Shown piece after piece: positions 25,834 to 33,762 of a DNA stretch of 64,000 nucleotides. The stretch spans positions 1,158,001-1,222,000 of the forward strand of contig NZ_JAJNAY010000001.1 in assembly GCF_021010565.1 (NCBI RefSeq), in the 5' to 3' direction. Numbering within the stretch: the stretch's first letter is position 1; every line of letters begins with the position of its first letter. A program made the translations under genes and the position numbers. The notes beneath the pieces are model-generated. The model made no database searches. It saw only the letters and a program-made list of their open reading frames with translations, and was not told the origin of the DNA. The stretch comes from Chryseobacterium turcicum. Lineage in GTDB: Bacteria > Bacteroidota > Bacteroidia > Flavobacteriales > Weeksellaceae.

Positions 25834-26406
25834 ATGGAAAACTTTAAAGCACATTTAGATAAATTTATTACTATCAGTGACGAAGAATTTACTTCTGTAT
25901 TTACTTTTTTTCAGATTTTGGATGTGAAAAAAAAAGAATGTCTGATGCTTGAAGGAGAGGTTTGTAAATTTAAATATTTTGTTCTGAAAGGCTGCTTGAG
26001 AAAGTTTTTCGTGAATGAAAAAGGGGTGGAGCAAACCACCGAATTTGCCATCGAAAACTGGTGGATTTCTGATACTTTTGCGTTTGAAAAACAAGTGAAA
26101 TCAGATTTTAATATTCAGTCTGTTGAGCATTCTACAGTTTTGGCTATTGATTTTCATTCTCAGGAATTGTTGTTGCAAAAACATCCAATCATGGAGCGTT
26201 ATTTCAGAATGGTGTATCAAACCGCTTATGCTGCTGCCGAAAAAAGAATTCGATATATTTATGAGATGACGAAGGAAGAGTATTATGTGCATTTCAGTAC
26301 TTTATATCCTTGGTTTATTCAACGAATTCCGCAATATTTACTGGCTTCTTTTTTAGGTTTTACTCCAGAATATTTAAGTGAAATCAGAGCGAAATTACGT
26401 TCTTAA
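25834..26406 (+). CDS. Crp/Fnr-family transcriptional regulator
   Basis: 190 residues. An N-terminal cyclic-nucleotide-binding-like fold (VKKKECLMLEGEVCKFKYFV, LKGCLRKFFVNEKGVEQTTE) is followed by a helix and a short winged-helix end (FIQRIPQYLLASFLGFTPEYLSEIR). This is the common Bacteroidota type lacking cysteine clusters or an obvious cAMP pocket; the ligand is unknown. The DoxX and AhpD-like genes follow on the same strand and may be targets. Confidence 0.88.
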   Translation: MENFKAHLDKFITISDEEFTSVFTFFQILDVKKKECLMLEGEVCKFKYFVLKGCLRKFFVNEKGVEQTTEFAIENWWISDTFAFEKQVKSDFNIQSVEHSTVLAIDFHSQELLLQKHPIMERYFRMVYQTAYAAAEKRIRYIYEMTKEEYYVHFSTLYPWFIQRIPQYLLASFLGFTPEYLSEIRAKLRS

Positions 26407-26469
26407 ACCAGTTTAAGATTTTTACAATTTCTAATTCGCAACTTTGTCCTGTTAATAAAAACAAACGCT

Positions 26470-26901
26470 ATGGCAGACAAAGATTTGAAATTCCCACAGT
26501 TATTTTTAAGGCTTACAATTTCTGTAACCATGCTTTCTGCAGTTGCCGACAGATTTGGGTTTTGGGGCGAAAATTCAGCTTGGGGAAACTGGGAAAACTT
26601 TGAAAAATATACCCAACAACTCACGTTTTTTCTTCCTGAAATTCTAAGCACATTTTCTGCTTACACCGCTACTTTTTTAGAAATACTATTTCCATTGATG
26701 CTGATTTTTGGGTTTAAAACGAAAATAGCGGCATTCGGAGCCGGATTTTTATTACTTGTCTTCGCTTTGTCAATGTCTATAGCTTTAGGAATAAAAGCCC
26801 CTTTAGACTATTCGGTTTGGGTAGGAAGTGCAGCGGCTTTTTTATTGGCGATACAAAAAGAATATTATTTTTCAATAGATACATTAATTAAAAAATCATA
26901 A
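26470..26901 (+). CDS. DoxX family membrane protein
   Basis: 143 residues with four helices (LRLTISVTMLSAVADRFGFW; TFLEILFPLMLIFGFKTKI; FGAGFLLLVFALSMSIALG; AAAFLLAIQ). The pattern LEILFPLMLIFGFKTK is typical of DoxX. Such proteins are linked to oxidative stress and redox balance at the membrane. It is 5 bases upstream of the AhpD-like gene, so the two form an operon. Confidence 0.83.
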   Translation: MADKDLKFPQLFLRLTISVTMLSAVADRFGFWGENSAWGNWENFEKYTQQLTFFLPEILSTFSAYTATFLEILFPLMLIFGFKTKIAAFGAGFLLLVFALSMSIALGIKAPLDYSVWVGSAAAFLLAIQKEYYFSIDTLIKKS

Positions 26902-26906
26902 ATAAA

Positions 26907-27350
26907 ATGAGTGCAAGATTTAATATGGCAACGACGCACGCTGCCGCTTACAAAGCAGGAATAGGAATGGAAACTGCTCTTCAAAACAGTTTTTTAAGCC
27001 CGATTCAGAAAGAATTAATAAAAATCAGAGCTTCGCAGATTAACGGATGTGCTTTTTGCCTTGATATGCATACAAAAGATGCCTTAAAGTATGGTGAAAC
27101 GCCACAGAGAATTTTCCTTCTCAATGCATGGAGAGATGCAAAAGAGTTTTTCACGGAAGAAGAACAGGTGATTTTGATGATGGCAGAAGAAATTACATTA
27201 ATCAGTCAAAAAGGACTTTCTGAAGAAACGTATCAAAAAGCAAAAGAACTGTTTAATGAAACTCAGATTGCAGATATTATTATGGCTGCTATTTCGATTA
27301 ACATGTGGAATCGAATTGCAATCTCTACCCATTTGCCAGTTGCAAAGTAA
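26907..27350 (+). CDS. Carboxymuconolactone decarboxylase/AhpD-like protein
   Basis: 147 residues. The AhpD-type active site is QINGCAFCLDMHTKDA (CxxC with His three residues later), which supports peroxidase-type chemistry using thiols. The rest (ERIFLLNAWRDAKEFFTEEE-like helix pairs) fits the alkylhydroperoxidase fold. It is coupled to the DoxX gene, which suggests a stress response unit under the Crp/Fnr-like regulator upstream. Confidence 0.88.
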   Translation: MSARFNMATTHAAAYKAGIGMETALQNSFLSPIQKELIKIRASQINGCAFCLDMHTKDALKYGETPQRIFLLNAWRDAKEFFTEEEQVILMMAEEITLISQKGLSEETYQKAKELFNETQIADIIMAAISINMWNRIAISTHLPVAK

Positions 27351-27378
27351 TTGAATAGATTATTTAAAAGTATTGATT

Positions 27379-27411
27379 AAAATCGCTTCTCAGGATTTGA
27401 GAAGCGATTTT
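27379..27411 (+). terminator. Terminator after the AhpD-like gene
   Basis: AAAATCGCTTCTCA / TGAGAAGCGATTTT is a perfect 14-bp stem with a 5-base loop, 29 bases after the stop codon. Confidence 0.85.
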
Positions 27412-27419
27412 GTGTTGCT

Positions 27420-27582
27420 TAGGAAACATTAATGAAGTAATCTTTAATGTTTTTACCATTAAGAACTATTTAAGGAGTTTAGGAAGTTAAGATTTAGCTA
27501 GGCTTTAAGCGATAAAACTTAAAAAAAATCTATTGATTTCCCTTAAAGAATCTTAACTCCTTAATTTCCCTTAATGTTTAAA
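27420..27582. repeat. Palindromic intergenic element
   Basis: Imperfect inverted repeat with outer arms AAACATTAATG / CCCTTAATGTTTA and inner arms around AAGGAGTTTAGGAAGTTAAG and its partner CTTAACTCCTTAATTTCCCTT. It is non-coding and sits between convergent genes, like other elements here. Confidence 0.5.
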
Positions 27583-27585
27583 TTT

Positions 27586-27873
27586 TTAAATAATTTCAGT
27601 TAAATAAATTTGAGGTTTCTCCTGTAATTTTTCATTAACTAAATTTCCAAAAGCTTTAATATAGGCTTGCTCATTATGTAACTTCAAACCTTCTTCATTT
27701 TTCCAGATTTCGTAGAAAATAAATTGATTTTTATCTTCAATTCCCTGATGAAGCGTATATAATTCGTTGGCTTCTTCTTTCACGGTTTCTGTTACCATAT
27801 TTTGAAGAACTTCCAAAACTTCGGTTCTGTGTTCCTCTTTTGCTGTTATGATTGCTGTAAGATAGATTTTCAT
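27586..27873 (-). CDS. Putative quinol monooxygenase (ABM domain)
   Basis: 95 residues, a single antibiotic-biosynthesis-monooxygenase ferredoxin-like domain: MKIYLTAIITAKEEHRTEVL, YTLHQGIEDKNQFIFYEIWK and HNEQAYIKAFGNLV. YgiN-type proteins of this fold oxidise quinols and are linked to MdaB-type reductases. The start codon overlaps the last base of the upstream quinone reductase gene, which supports a quinone redox pair. Confidence 0.85.
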   Translation of the reverse strand: MKIYLTAIITAKEEHRTEVLEVLQNMVTETVKEEANELYTLHQGIEDKNQFIFYEIWKNEEGLKLHNEQAYIKAFGNLVNEKLQEKPQIYLTEII

Positions 27874-28487
27874 TAGACGAATTGAGGTTTTAATTCTTTT
27901 TCGAAAACAGTGGTAAGATGCTCTCTGTATAATTTCATATCGCGCTCGATGTTCGCATTTTTCTCCACATCATGGAAATGAAAACTCTCCATTTTTTCTA
28001 GCGATACAAAAGCATTCATTCTATGGAATCCAAATAATGCACCGTTATCGACACTTGTTTCGTTAAAAAATTCTCCGGGAAGGGTAAATGCAGTTTCGGG
28101 AGCGTTCCAGCTTGAGGTGATCATGTATTTTCTACCGCCCAACATTCCTCCTGTTCCATAATTTATTTTTGGATTTTCAGAAGTTCTGCCATCACTCATA
28201 TAAATTCCTTTTGCGTGGCCTGCTGTGAAAACTTCATCAATATATTTCTTTAAACCATTAGGCAATTGGAACCACCAAATCGGAGTGTGATAAATAATAT
28301 AATCTGCCCAAACGAACTTTTCTACTTCTTCATGCTTGTTATAATTTTCGCTTACGTTGGTTATTTTTACGTCTATGTTTTCGAAATTTTTTAATACTTC
28401 TAATGTGTTTTCTGCGATTGTCTGATTATATTTTCCTCCAGAATGTCCGAAGTTTTGTCCACCGTTAATGATTAATACTTTTTTCAT
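27873..28487 (-). CDS. mdaB: NAD(P)H-dependent quinone oxidoreductase, MdaB type
   Basis: 204 residues with a flavodoxin-like fold: KKVLIINGGQNFGHSGGKYNQ at the N-terminus, then YIIYHTPIWWFQLPNGLKKYIDEVF and GGRKYMITSSWNAPE, as in MdaB (modulator of drug activity B). It reduces quinones by two electrons using FAD and NADPH. Translation is coupled to the monooxygenase downstream, and it is divergent from a LysR regulator that likely controls it. Confidence 0.9.
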   Translation of the reverse strand: MKKVLIINGGQNFGHSGGKYNQTIAENTLEVLKNFENIDVKITNVSENYNKHEEVEKFVWADYIIYHTPIWWFQLPNGLKKYIDEVFTAGHAKGIYMSDGRTSENPKINYGTGGMLGGRKYMITSSWNAPETAFTLPGEFFNETSVDNGALFGFHRMNAFVSLEKMESFHFHDVEKNANIERDMKLYREHLTTVFEKELKPQFV

Positions 28488-28516
28488 TGTTGTATGATTG
28501 TTTAAATTTTACTCTG

Positions 28517-28524
28517 CAAAGTTA
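28517..28524 (-). promoter_or_regulatory. -7 box of mdaB
   Basis: TAACTTTG on the minus strand matches TAnnTTTG, 30 bases before the mdaB start. No good -33 TTTG is at the usual distance, which would suit activation by the divergent LysR protein. Confidence 0.55.
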
Positions 28525-28560
28525 TGTTGGGTTTTTGTATAATTAAAATAATATAATTCA

Positions 28561-28568
28561 TAGCTTTG
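28561..28568 (+). promoter_or_regulatory. Possible -7 box of the lysR-type gene
   Basis: TAGCTTTG fits TAnnTTTG. Transcription from here would place the GATAAGT tandem repeat inside the 5' leader of the LysR gene. Confidence 0.45.
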
Positions 28569-28580
28569 TATTATTATTCT

Positions 28581-28618
28581 GATAAGTGATAAGTGATAAG
28601 TGATAAGTGATAAGTGAT
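28581..28618. repeat. Tandem repeat (GATAAGT)5
   Basis: Five exact 7-base units and a partial sixth between the divergent mdaB and lysR genes. Repeat-number change would alter the spacing or leader length. Confidence 0.9.
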
Positions 28619-28692
28619 GAATGATGGGGGAATTCACAATTGAAGAAAATTGACTATTCAGAATTCACTATTTACATTTTAAAACAAAAAAC

Positions 28693-29601
28693 ATGGTAAA
28701 TCTCGAATGGTACCGCACTTTTAAAGCGATTTATAAAACAGGAACGTTGACCGGAGCTGCAGATTCTCTCTTCATTTCACAACCCGGAGTGAGTTTGCAT
28801 TTGAGTTCTTTGGAAGCGTATGTTGGCTACAAATTATTTGACAGAACCGGAAGGAAAATGATGCCGACTGAGAGAGGAAAAGTCTTGTTTAATGCGGTTT
28901 CGGAACCTTTAACCAAATTGGAAGAGGTTGAAAAAAACTTTCAAAAATCTACCGAAAAACACGCGCCAACCATCAGTGTCGGAATGTGTTTTGAGACTTT
29001 TCAGACGACGTTAGAGCAATATGTTTCGACGTTAGATTTTAATTTGATTATCAGCTTTGGCGAATATCCTGAAATGCTGGACCAACTGGATAAAGGGATT
29101 TTAGATTTAATTATCACGCCGAAAAAAGGAACGTCACCCAATATTTTACACGAAGCGTTTTCTTCTGAACAGATTATTTTAATTGGTGGTAAAAACATCG
29201 ATAAAGAAAGTTTTGATGAGGTTTTAAAAACAAAAGATTTTCAAAAAATTGAAGACTGGCTGAAACAGGAAAAATGGTACGGTACAACCGGTGATATGGA
29301 ACATCTTTTTCAATTCTGGTTGTTGAATTTTGGACATAAACCCAATTTCCGACCCAATTATATTGTTCCGAATTTAAACTCTATTCTCCGTTGTCTGAAA
29401 GGTGGAAACGGTTTGGCAGTAATTCCCAACTTTTTATGCAAAGATGAAATTGAAAATGGCAACGTAAAACTGATTTGGGAAGGTGAAAAAAAACTTGAAA
29501 ATACGCTTTATTTTGGCTGCCGAAAAAAGACGATGTATCAATCTGAAATCGACCATATCAAAGGACTTTTCCGTCAGGTAATGGATAAAATTGAGGTTTG
29601 A
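28693..29601 (+). CDS. LysR-family transcriptional regulator
   Basis: 302 residues. N-terminal winged helix-turn-helix: LEWYRTFKAIYKTGTLTGAA followed by DSLFISQPGVSLHLSSLEAYVG, KLFDRTGRKMMPTERGK. The C-terminal two-lobe co-inducer domain begins about residue 92 (HAPTISVGMCFETFQ). It is divergent from mdaB-monooxygenase, the usual arrangement for a LysR protein and its target; the inducer may be a quinone or an oxidant, which is inference. Confidence 0.92.
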   Translation: MVNLEWYRTFKAIYKTGTLTGAADSLFISQPGVSLHLSSLEAYVGYKLFDRTGRKMMPTERGKVLFNAVSEPLTKLEEVEKNFQKSTEKHAPTISVGMCFETFQTTLEQYVSTLDFNLIISFGEYPEMLDQLDKGILDLIITPKKGTSPNILHEAFSSEQIILIGGKNIDKESFDEVLKTKDFQKIEDWLKQEKWYGTTGDMEHLFQFWLLNFGHKPNFRPNYIVPNLNSILRCLKGGNGLAVIPNFLCKDEIENGNVKLIWEGEKKLENTLYFGCRKKTMYQSEIDHIKGLFRQVMDKIEV

Positions 29602-29734
29602 TTTAACGTAAGAAAAATTCCCCTCCTTTGGAGGGGTGGCGAAAAATCTTCGATTTTTTGACGGGGTGGTGTTGTTTTCAAAGTTTTTATGGATGGTTTT
29701 ACATTTTTTTAATCGAATAATATGAAATTTAGGA

Positions 29735-29815
29735 CTAAAACCCTAGCCTCGATTGCAATGAAAATCCTTTTTTGAAAAAAAAGATTGTAATGGAAAGCGG
29801 GAAATAGCTCTAAAA
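29735..29815 (-). repeat. Dispersed repeat family II, copy 1
   Basis: Read on the minus strand it starts AGCTATTTCCCGCTTTCC and ends GCAATCGAGGCTAGGG, with a complementary AATCTTTTTT...AAAAAAGGATT hairpin in the middle. The ends match the plus-strand copy at 35154-35278. Its role is unknown. Confidence 0.6.
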
Positions 29816-29824
29816 AATAATCAT

Positions 29825-29832
29825 TATCTTTG
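29825..29832 (+). promoter_or_regulatory. -7 box of the ABC-F gene
   Basis: TATCTTTG fits TAnnTTTG. It leaves a leader of roughly 100 bases before the ABC-F start, long enough for the hairpins and small ORF noted below. Confidence 0.55.
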
Positions 29833-29870
29833 CAACTCACAAAACCCGAAATTTCAGACATGTAGAATTT

Positions 29871-29942
29871 AATTTCTTTCAGATTTAATCAACAATAACA
29901 GAAAATGTTATTGCATTTTAACCTTAATTAAAGAAAGAAATT
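29871..29942 (+). promoter_or_regulatory. Structured leader with possible regulatory peptide upstream of the ABC-F gene
   Basis: An 8-codon ORF (29905-29931, MLLHFNLN, stop TAA) ends 11 bases before the ABC-F ATG. Its start lies in the hairpin CAATAAC-AGAAAAT-GTTATTG (29893-29913). An outer pairing, AATTTCTTTC (about 29872) with GAAAGAAATT just before the ATG, could hide the translation start. This arrangement is like attenuator leaders of antibiotic-responsive ABC-F genes. Confidence 0.45.
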
Positions 29943-31532
29943 ATGCTTTTTCTACACAATATATCCTTTGGGTTTCCTGCGGGGAATCTGCTATTTAATT
30001 CTATCAATTTAACGATATCTACTCATTCAAAATCGGCTTTGGTCGGAAGTAACGGCATGGGAAAATCGACCTTGCTGAAAATTATTGCCAACGAAATTGA
30101 ACCTTTGGAAGGTCATGTCAATATTCAAGGAGAAATTTTTTATGTTCCTCAAATGTTTGGAAATTTGAATGATTTGACGGTCGCAAAATGTTTGAAAATT
30201 GAAAAAAAACTAAATGCTCTTCAACACATTACGAATGGGGAAGTGGATGAAATTTATTTTGAAACTTTAAATGACGATTGGGATATTGAAGAACGTTGCC
30301 AACAAGCTTTACAATATTGGAAACTTGGAAATTTAGACTTAAATCAGAAATTAGAAAGCCTGAGTGGTGGACAAAAAACAAAGGTTTTTCTGGCGGGAAT
30401 TCAAATCAATCAGCCGGAAATTATTTTACTTGACGAACCTACGAATCACCTCGATTTGGAAGGTAGAAATCTGTTGTATGATTTTATTGAAAAAACAAAT
30501 TCAACCGTTGTGATTGTAAGTCATGACCGTACTTTGTTGAATTTGGTTGATACTATTTTTGAACTGAGTAATCAGGGAATTTCGACGTATGGTGGAAATT
30601 ATGATTTTTATGCTGAACAAAAAGCAATTGAAAACGAAGCCCTGGAAAACGATATTCATTCTAAAGAACGGGCGCTGAAAAAAGCCAAAGAAAAGGAGCG
30701 CGAAACGATTGAACGAAAACAAAAACTCGATGCGCGAGGAAAAGGAAAGCAGGAAAAATCGGGCGTCGCGCGAATTATGATGAATACGCTGCGGAATAAT
30801 GCCGAGAAAAATTCTTCGAAGTTGAAATCTGTTCATGCCGAGAAAATCAATGATATTTCTGGTGATTTGCGGGATTTGCGTTCGTCGGTGAGAAATGTAG
30901 GCCAGATGAAAGTGAATTTTAATGATTCGAATCTGCATTCTGGGAAAATTTTGATTTCGGCGGAAGAAATTAACTTTAAATATGATGATGAAAATCTTTG
31001 GAAAGAAAATCTCAATCTTGAAATCCGAAGTGGTGACAGAATTTTGATTAAAGGCTCGAATGGTTCAGGGAAAACGACTTTGATTAAATTGTTGTTGGGA
31101 GATTTACAGCCTTCAATTGGAAGAATCTCGAAATCAGATTTTCAGATAATTTATATTGACCAAGAATATTCTTTGATTGATAGAAATGCAAGTGTTCACG
31201 AATTTGCAGAGCAATTCAACGATAATGCGATGCTGGAATCTGAAGTGAAAACTTTGTTGTCAAGATTTTTATTCGGAAAAAAAACCTGGGACAAAAAGTG
31301 CGATGTTCTGAGTGGCGGAGAACGTTTGAGATTGCTACTGTGCGGACTTTCCATCAGTAACAAAACGCCAGATATGATGATTCTTGATGAACCGACAAAT
31401 AATTTAGACCTTCAAAATGTGGAAATTCTGACGAATTCTATTAAAGATTATCATGGAACTTTGTTGGTGATTTCGCATGATGAGGTATTTTTAAATGAGA
31501 TTGGAATAGGTAAAGAGATTGTTCTAGGATAA
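29943..31532 (+). CDS. ABC-F family ATPase
   Basis: 529 residues with two ABC domains and no membrane segment. Domain 1: Walker A GSNGMGKST (35-43), signature LSGGQKTK, Walker B LLDEPTNHLDL. A charged linker (about residues 230-310, rich in K/E/R, RKQKLDARGKGKQEK) joins to domain 2: GSNGSGKTT, LSGGERLRLL, LDEPTNNLDL. ABC-F proteins act on the ribosome, and some remove antibiotics from it. The linker and the peptide-containing leader fit either a translation factor or a resistance protein; which one cannot be told here. Confidence 0.92.
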   Translation: MLFLHNISFGFPAGNLLFNSINLTISTHSKSALVGSNGMGKSTLLKIIANEIEPLEGHVNIQGEIFYVPQMFGNLNDLTVAKCLKIEKKLNALQHITNGEVDEIYFETLNDDWDIEERCQQALQYWKLGNLDLNQKLESLSGGQKTKVFLAGIQINQPEIILLDEPTNHLDLEGRNLLYDFIEKTNSTVVIVSHDRTLLNLVDTIFELSNQGISTYGGNYDFYAEQKAIENEALENDIHSKERALKKAKEKERETIERKQKLDARGKGKQEKSGVARIMMNTLRNNAEKNSSKLKSVHAEKINDISGDLRDLRSSVRNVGQMKVNFNDSNLHSGKILISAEEINFKYDDENLWKENLNLEIRSGDRILIKGSNGSGKTTLIKLLLGDLQPSIGRISKSDFQIIYIDQEYSLIDRNASVHEFAEQFNDNAMLESEVKTLLSRFLFGKKTWDKKCDVLSGGERLRLLLCGLSISNKTPDMMILDEPTNNLDLQNVEILTNSIKDYHGTLLVISHDEVFLNEIGIGKEIVLG

Positions 31533-31558
31533 TCTTAATAATTGAGTGAAATCTTTTA

Positions 31559-31683
31559 TCACGCAAAGATTTAATTTTTTAAACTTATTATTTTAGGGAG
31601 CAAAGAATGGCGACAATGTCGCTGATGAAGCTTGAATGAAGCGAGTGTTTTATAAAAATCAATCTATTGATTCATCTTTGTTT
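31559..31683. repeat. MITE-like palindromic element, family III, copy 2 (diverged)
   Basis: Shares ACGCAAAGATTTAA...TTATTTTAGGGAGCAAAGA and AAGCTTGAATGAAGCGA with copy 1 at 20276-20438, and ends near ATCTTTGTTTATT. No gene within. Confidence 0.5.
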
Positions 31684-31684
31684 A

Positions 31685-31850
31685 TTGAAATTAATTTATC
31701 TCGCAGATTTTGCTGGTTAAGCAGATTAATTTCTATGTTTTTAATCTGCTAAATCTGTGCAATTTGCGAGAATTTTATAAAAAATGATTGAAAAAAAATC
31801 AAAACTCAATCTTACAGAATTTAAATTTATAAATCTTAAAAAGGCTTTAA
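31685..31850 (+). repeat. Dispersed intergenic repeat family I, copy C
   Basis: Same orientation as copy B: AATTTATCTCGCAGATTTTG ... AATCTGCTAAATCTGTGCAA, then ATGATTGAAAAAAAATCAAA and a TTTAAATTTATAAATCTTAA end. It lies in a ~370-base gap between convergent genes. Confidence 0.8.
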
Positions 31851-31858
31851 AATAAAAA

Positions 31859-31897
31859 TAACTTCAATAGCTTCTCGATTTGTTACTACTGAAGTTG
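31859..31897. terminator. Terminator between convergent genes
   Basis: ACTTCAATAG / CTACTGAAGT pairs with a one-base bulge and is followed by TTTTTG on the plus strand and TTATTTTTATTTT on the minus strand; it directly follows the stop codon of the hydrolase on the minus strand. Confidence 0.65.
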
Positions 31898-31903
31898 TTT
31901 TTG

Positions 31904-32839
31904 TTATAAAAATTTCAATAACCATTGATGAATGTCATTCAAAACATTTTCTCTGATTTCTTCATTCAATATTTCATGGCGCATCTCGGGATAGATTTTC
32001 ATTTCTACGTCTTTGAAACCATCAAGCTTTAAATTCTCAACGGTCTTTGTCACGCCTTTTCCAAAATCTCCGATAGGGTCATTTTGCCCGCTTACAAAAA
32101 GAAAAGGGAAGGACTTTGGGATGGTTTGTGCCCAATTTCTCGCCGTTGCTTTTTTGTAAACACTGAATAACGCATAAAAAGCATTGTTGGTAAACGGAAT
32201 TCCGCAAAGTTCATCCTCAGAAAAAGCATTTCTATTGGCCGGATTCAGGCTAAGCCAACTTGTATCGCTAAAATCTTTATCTTTTTTAAATTGCTTATTG
32301 TTGACAATATTAAAAATGGTATTGAAAAAAGTACGTTTTTGAGGAGCTATTTTATTGGCTAATGAAAAGTAGGTTTTCACTAAATTAATTCCCGTTAAAG
32401 GTCCGCCGGTTCCTGAAATAATGGCACCTGAAAATTGATTGCCCATTTTTTGAAGAAGACAGCGCGTAATAAAAGAACCCATCGAATGTCCCAAAATAAA
32501 ATGAGGAACCTCCGGATATTGTTCCATCAAATATTTGCCTATTTTTTCGGCATCTGAAATCAGTTTTTCATGAGGGGTATTAAGCTGGAAAAAACCAATA
32601 TCTTTTTTGTCTTTCACCGATTTTCCGTGTCCTAAATGGTCATACGTCAACACCGCAAATCCTCGATTGGCAAAATATTCTGCAATTTCGGCATATCTTC
32701 CGCTGTGCTCCTGCATCCCGTGAACGATTTGTAAAGTTGCTTTTACAGGAATTTCTTCGGGATAAAATAAAGTGTAAAAGAGTTGAGTTTGGTTGTCTGT
32801 GGTTGTAGATAAGTATCCTGATTTTCGGTGTGGTTTCAT
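31904..32839 (-). CDS. Monoacylglycerol-lipase-like alpha/beta hydrolase
   Basis: 311 residues, no signal peptide. It has LQIVHGMQEHSGRYAEIAEY (oxyanion loop with the HGxxEHxGRY signature of monoacylglycerol lipases), TYDHLGHGKS, nucleophile Ser119 in GHSMGS, and GQNDPIGD plus EMRHEILNE for the acid and base. Acts on monoglycerides or lysophospholipids by family. It stands alone. Confidence 0.88.
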   Translation of the reverse strand: MKPHRKSGYLSTTTDNQTQLFYTLFYPEEIPVKATLQIVHGMQEHSGRYAEIAEYFANRGFAVLTYDHLGHGKSVKDKKDIGFFQLNTPHEKLISDAEKIGKYLMEQYPEVPHFILGHSMGSFITRCLLQKMGNQFSGAIISGTGGPLTGINLVKTYFSLANKIAPQKRTFFNTIFNIVNNKQFKKDKDFSDTSWLSLNPANRNAFSEDELCGIPFTNNAFYALFSVYKKATARNWAQTIPKSFPFLFVSGQNDPIGDFGKGVTKTVENLKLDGFKDVEMKIYPEMRHEILNEEIRENVLNDIHQWLLKFL

Positions 32840-32888
32840 GGTGTGATTATCTTTGGTGTTGTGGTAGATAGGTAATTAATGATTATAA

Positions 32889-33479
32889 TTATTTAACTTC
32901 TGATAATGTCCACTTAAAATAAGCATTCGTTTTCATAAGATCAACAAGAGCATCAGATAAATGATTATAACAAAAATATCTTCCTAAGTTGGCGGGTGTC
33001 TGCTTTAGTATTTCTTCTAATTTTTCTTTAGTATAATAATGAAATCGTATTTTATTATTTTCATCGTGAGTAAAATATTGAATTCTGTTTCTTAATAAAA
33101 CAGTTATTAGTTCATTGAGATGTTCACCTTCGTCTAATTTATATATATCAGTAATTATTAGATTATAATTGTCGTTTTGAATATTATAATTTTTATAGTA
33201 AAGTCTTATTAATCTTTCTTGGTTTAATTTATTGGTTACTTCAATAAGAGCTTCTTCCTCACCTGTACCACTTCCATATTCAAATATTCTTCCATCTTTT
33301 TTCACTAAAACTATTGGACCTTGTCCCACAAGTCTCACCTTTTTATCCTTTGCTTGGTAACCGAAAACGAAAAGTTCATCATAATCTTCTGTGTAACTAA
33401 CTTCAACATAATCACCAGCGTTATTTAGTACATATTCATCGGCTATTTTTAAAAGTTCATCTTTTGAGTTTTTTTGCAT
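32889..33479 (-). CDS. YrhB/Imm35-like protein
   Basis: 196 residues, no signal peptide, A/T-rich. The central stretch FVFGYQAKDKKVRLVGQGPI followed by VLVKKDGRIFEYGSGTGEE resembles the YrhB/immunity-protein-35 domain (LxGxGPxxVxKxxG, then a short helix). The N-terminal KIADEYVLNNAGDYVEVSYT also fits. Immunity proteins of this type neutralise peptidase-type toxins, but no toxin gene adjoins it, so it would be an orphan. The second half (about 120-196) is not recognised. Confidence 0.6.
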   Translation of the reverse strand: MQKNSKDELLKIADEYVLNNAGDYVEVSYTEDYDELFVFGYQAKDKKVRLVGQGPIVLVKKDGRIFEYGSGTGEEEALIEVTNKLNQERLIRLYYKNYNIQNDNYNLIITDIYKLDEGEHLNELITVLLRNRIQYFTHDENNKIRFHYYTKEKLEEILKQTPANLGRYFCYNHLSDALVDLMKTNAYFKWTLSEVK

Positions 33480-33705
33480 TTTATTTTAAGTGTTTTTTGT
33501 GAAGATTGGTTAAGAAGTTTTTGCGGTTAAAGTTTTTTATAAAACCTGATTTTTCGCCTTTTCGCAATTCAGATTGTAATTTTAATTGATTTTTCATAAG
33601 GTGTTTTTTTAATAATTTATTTTCAAATATAATCTAATTTGATATCAAAATTACAACTTTAACCACATGATTTCCACCCCACCAAAAAATAAAATCCATC
33701 ACAAA
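33480..33705. other. Intergenic region upstream of purA
   Basis: No gene; A/T-rich with scattered inverted pieces. The purA promoter follows directly. Confidence 0.35.
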
Positions 33706-33737
33706 TTTGCCCACCCAATTTTTTAAAAGTAATTTTG
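33706..33737 (+). promoter_or_regulatory. Promoter of purA
   Basis: TTTG (33706-33709), 20 bases, then TAATTTTG (33730-33737): a full match to the Bacteroidota -33/-7 arrangement, 25 bases before the purA ATG. Confidence 0.8.
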
Positions 33738-33762
33738 CATGAATCTAAAATAAAAGTAAAAT

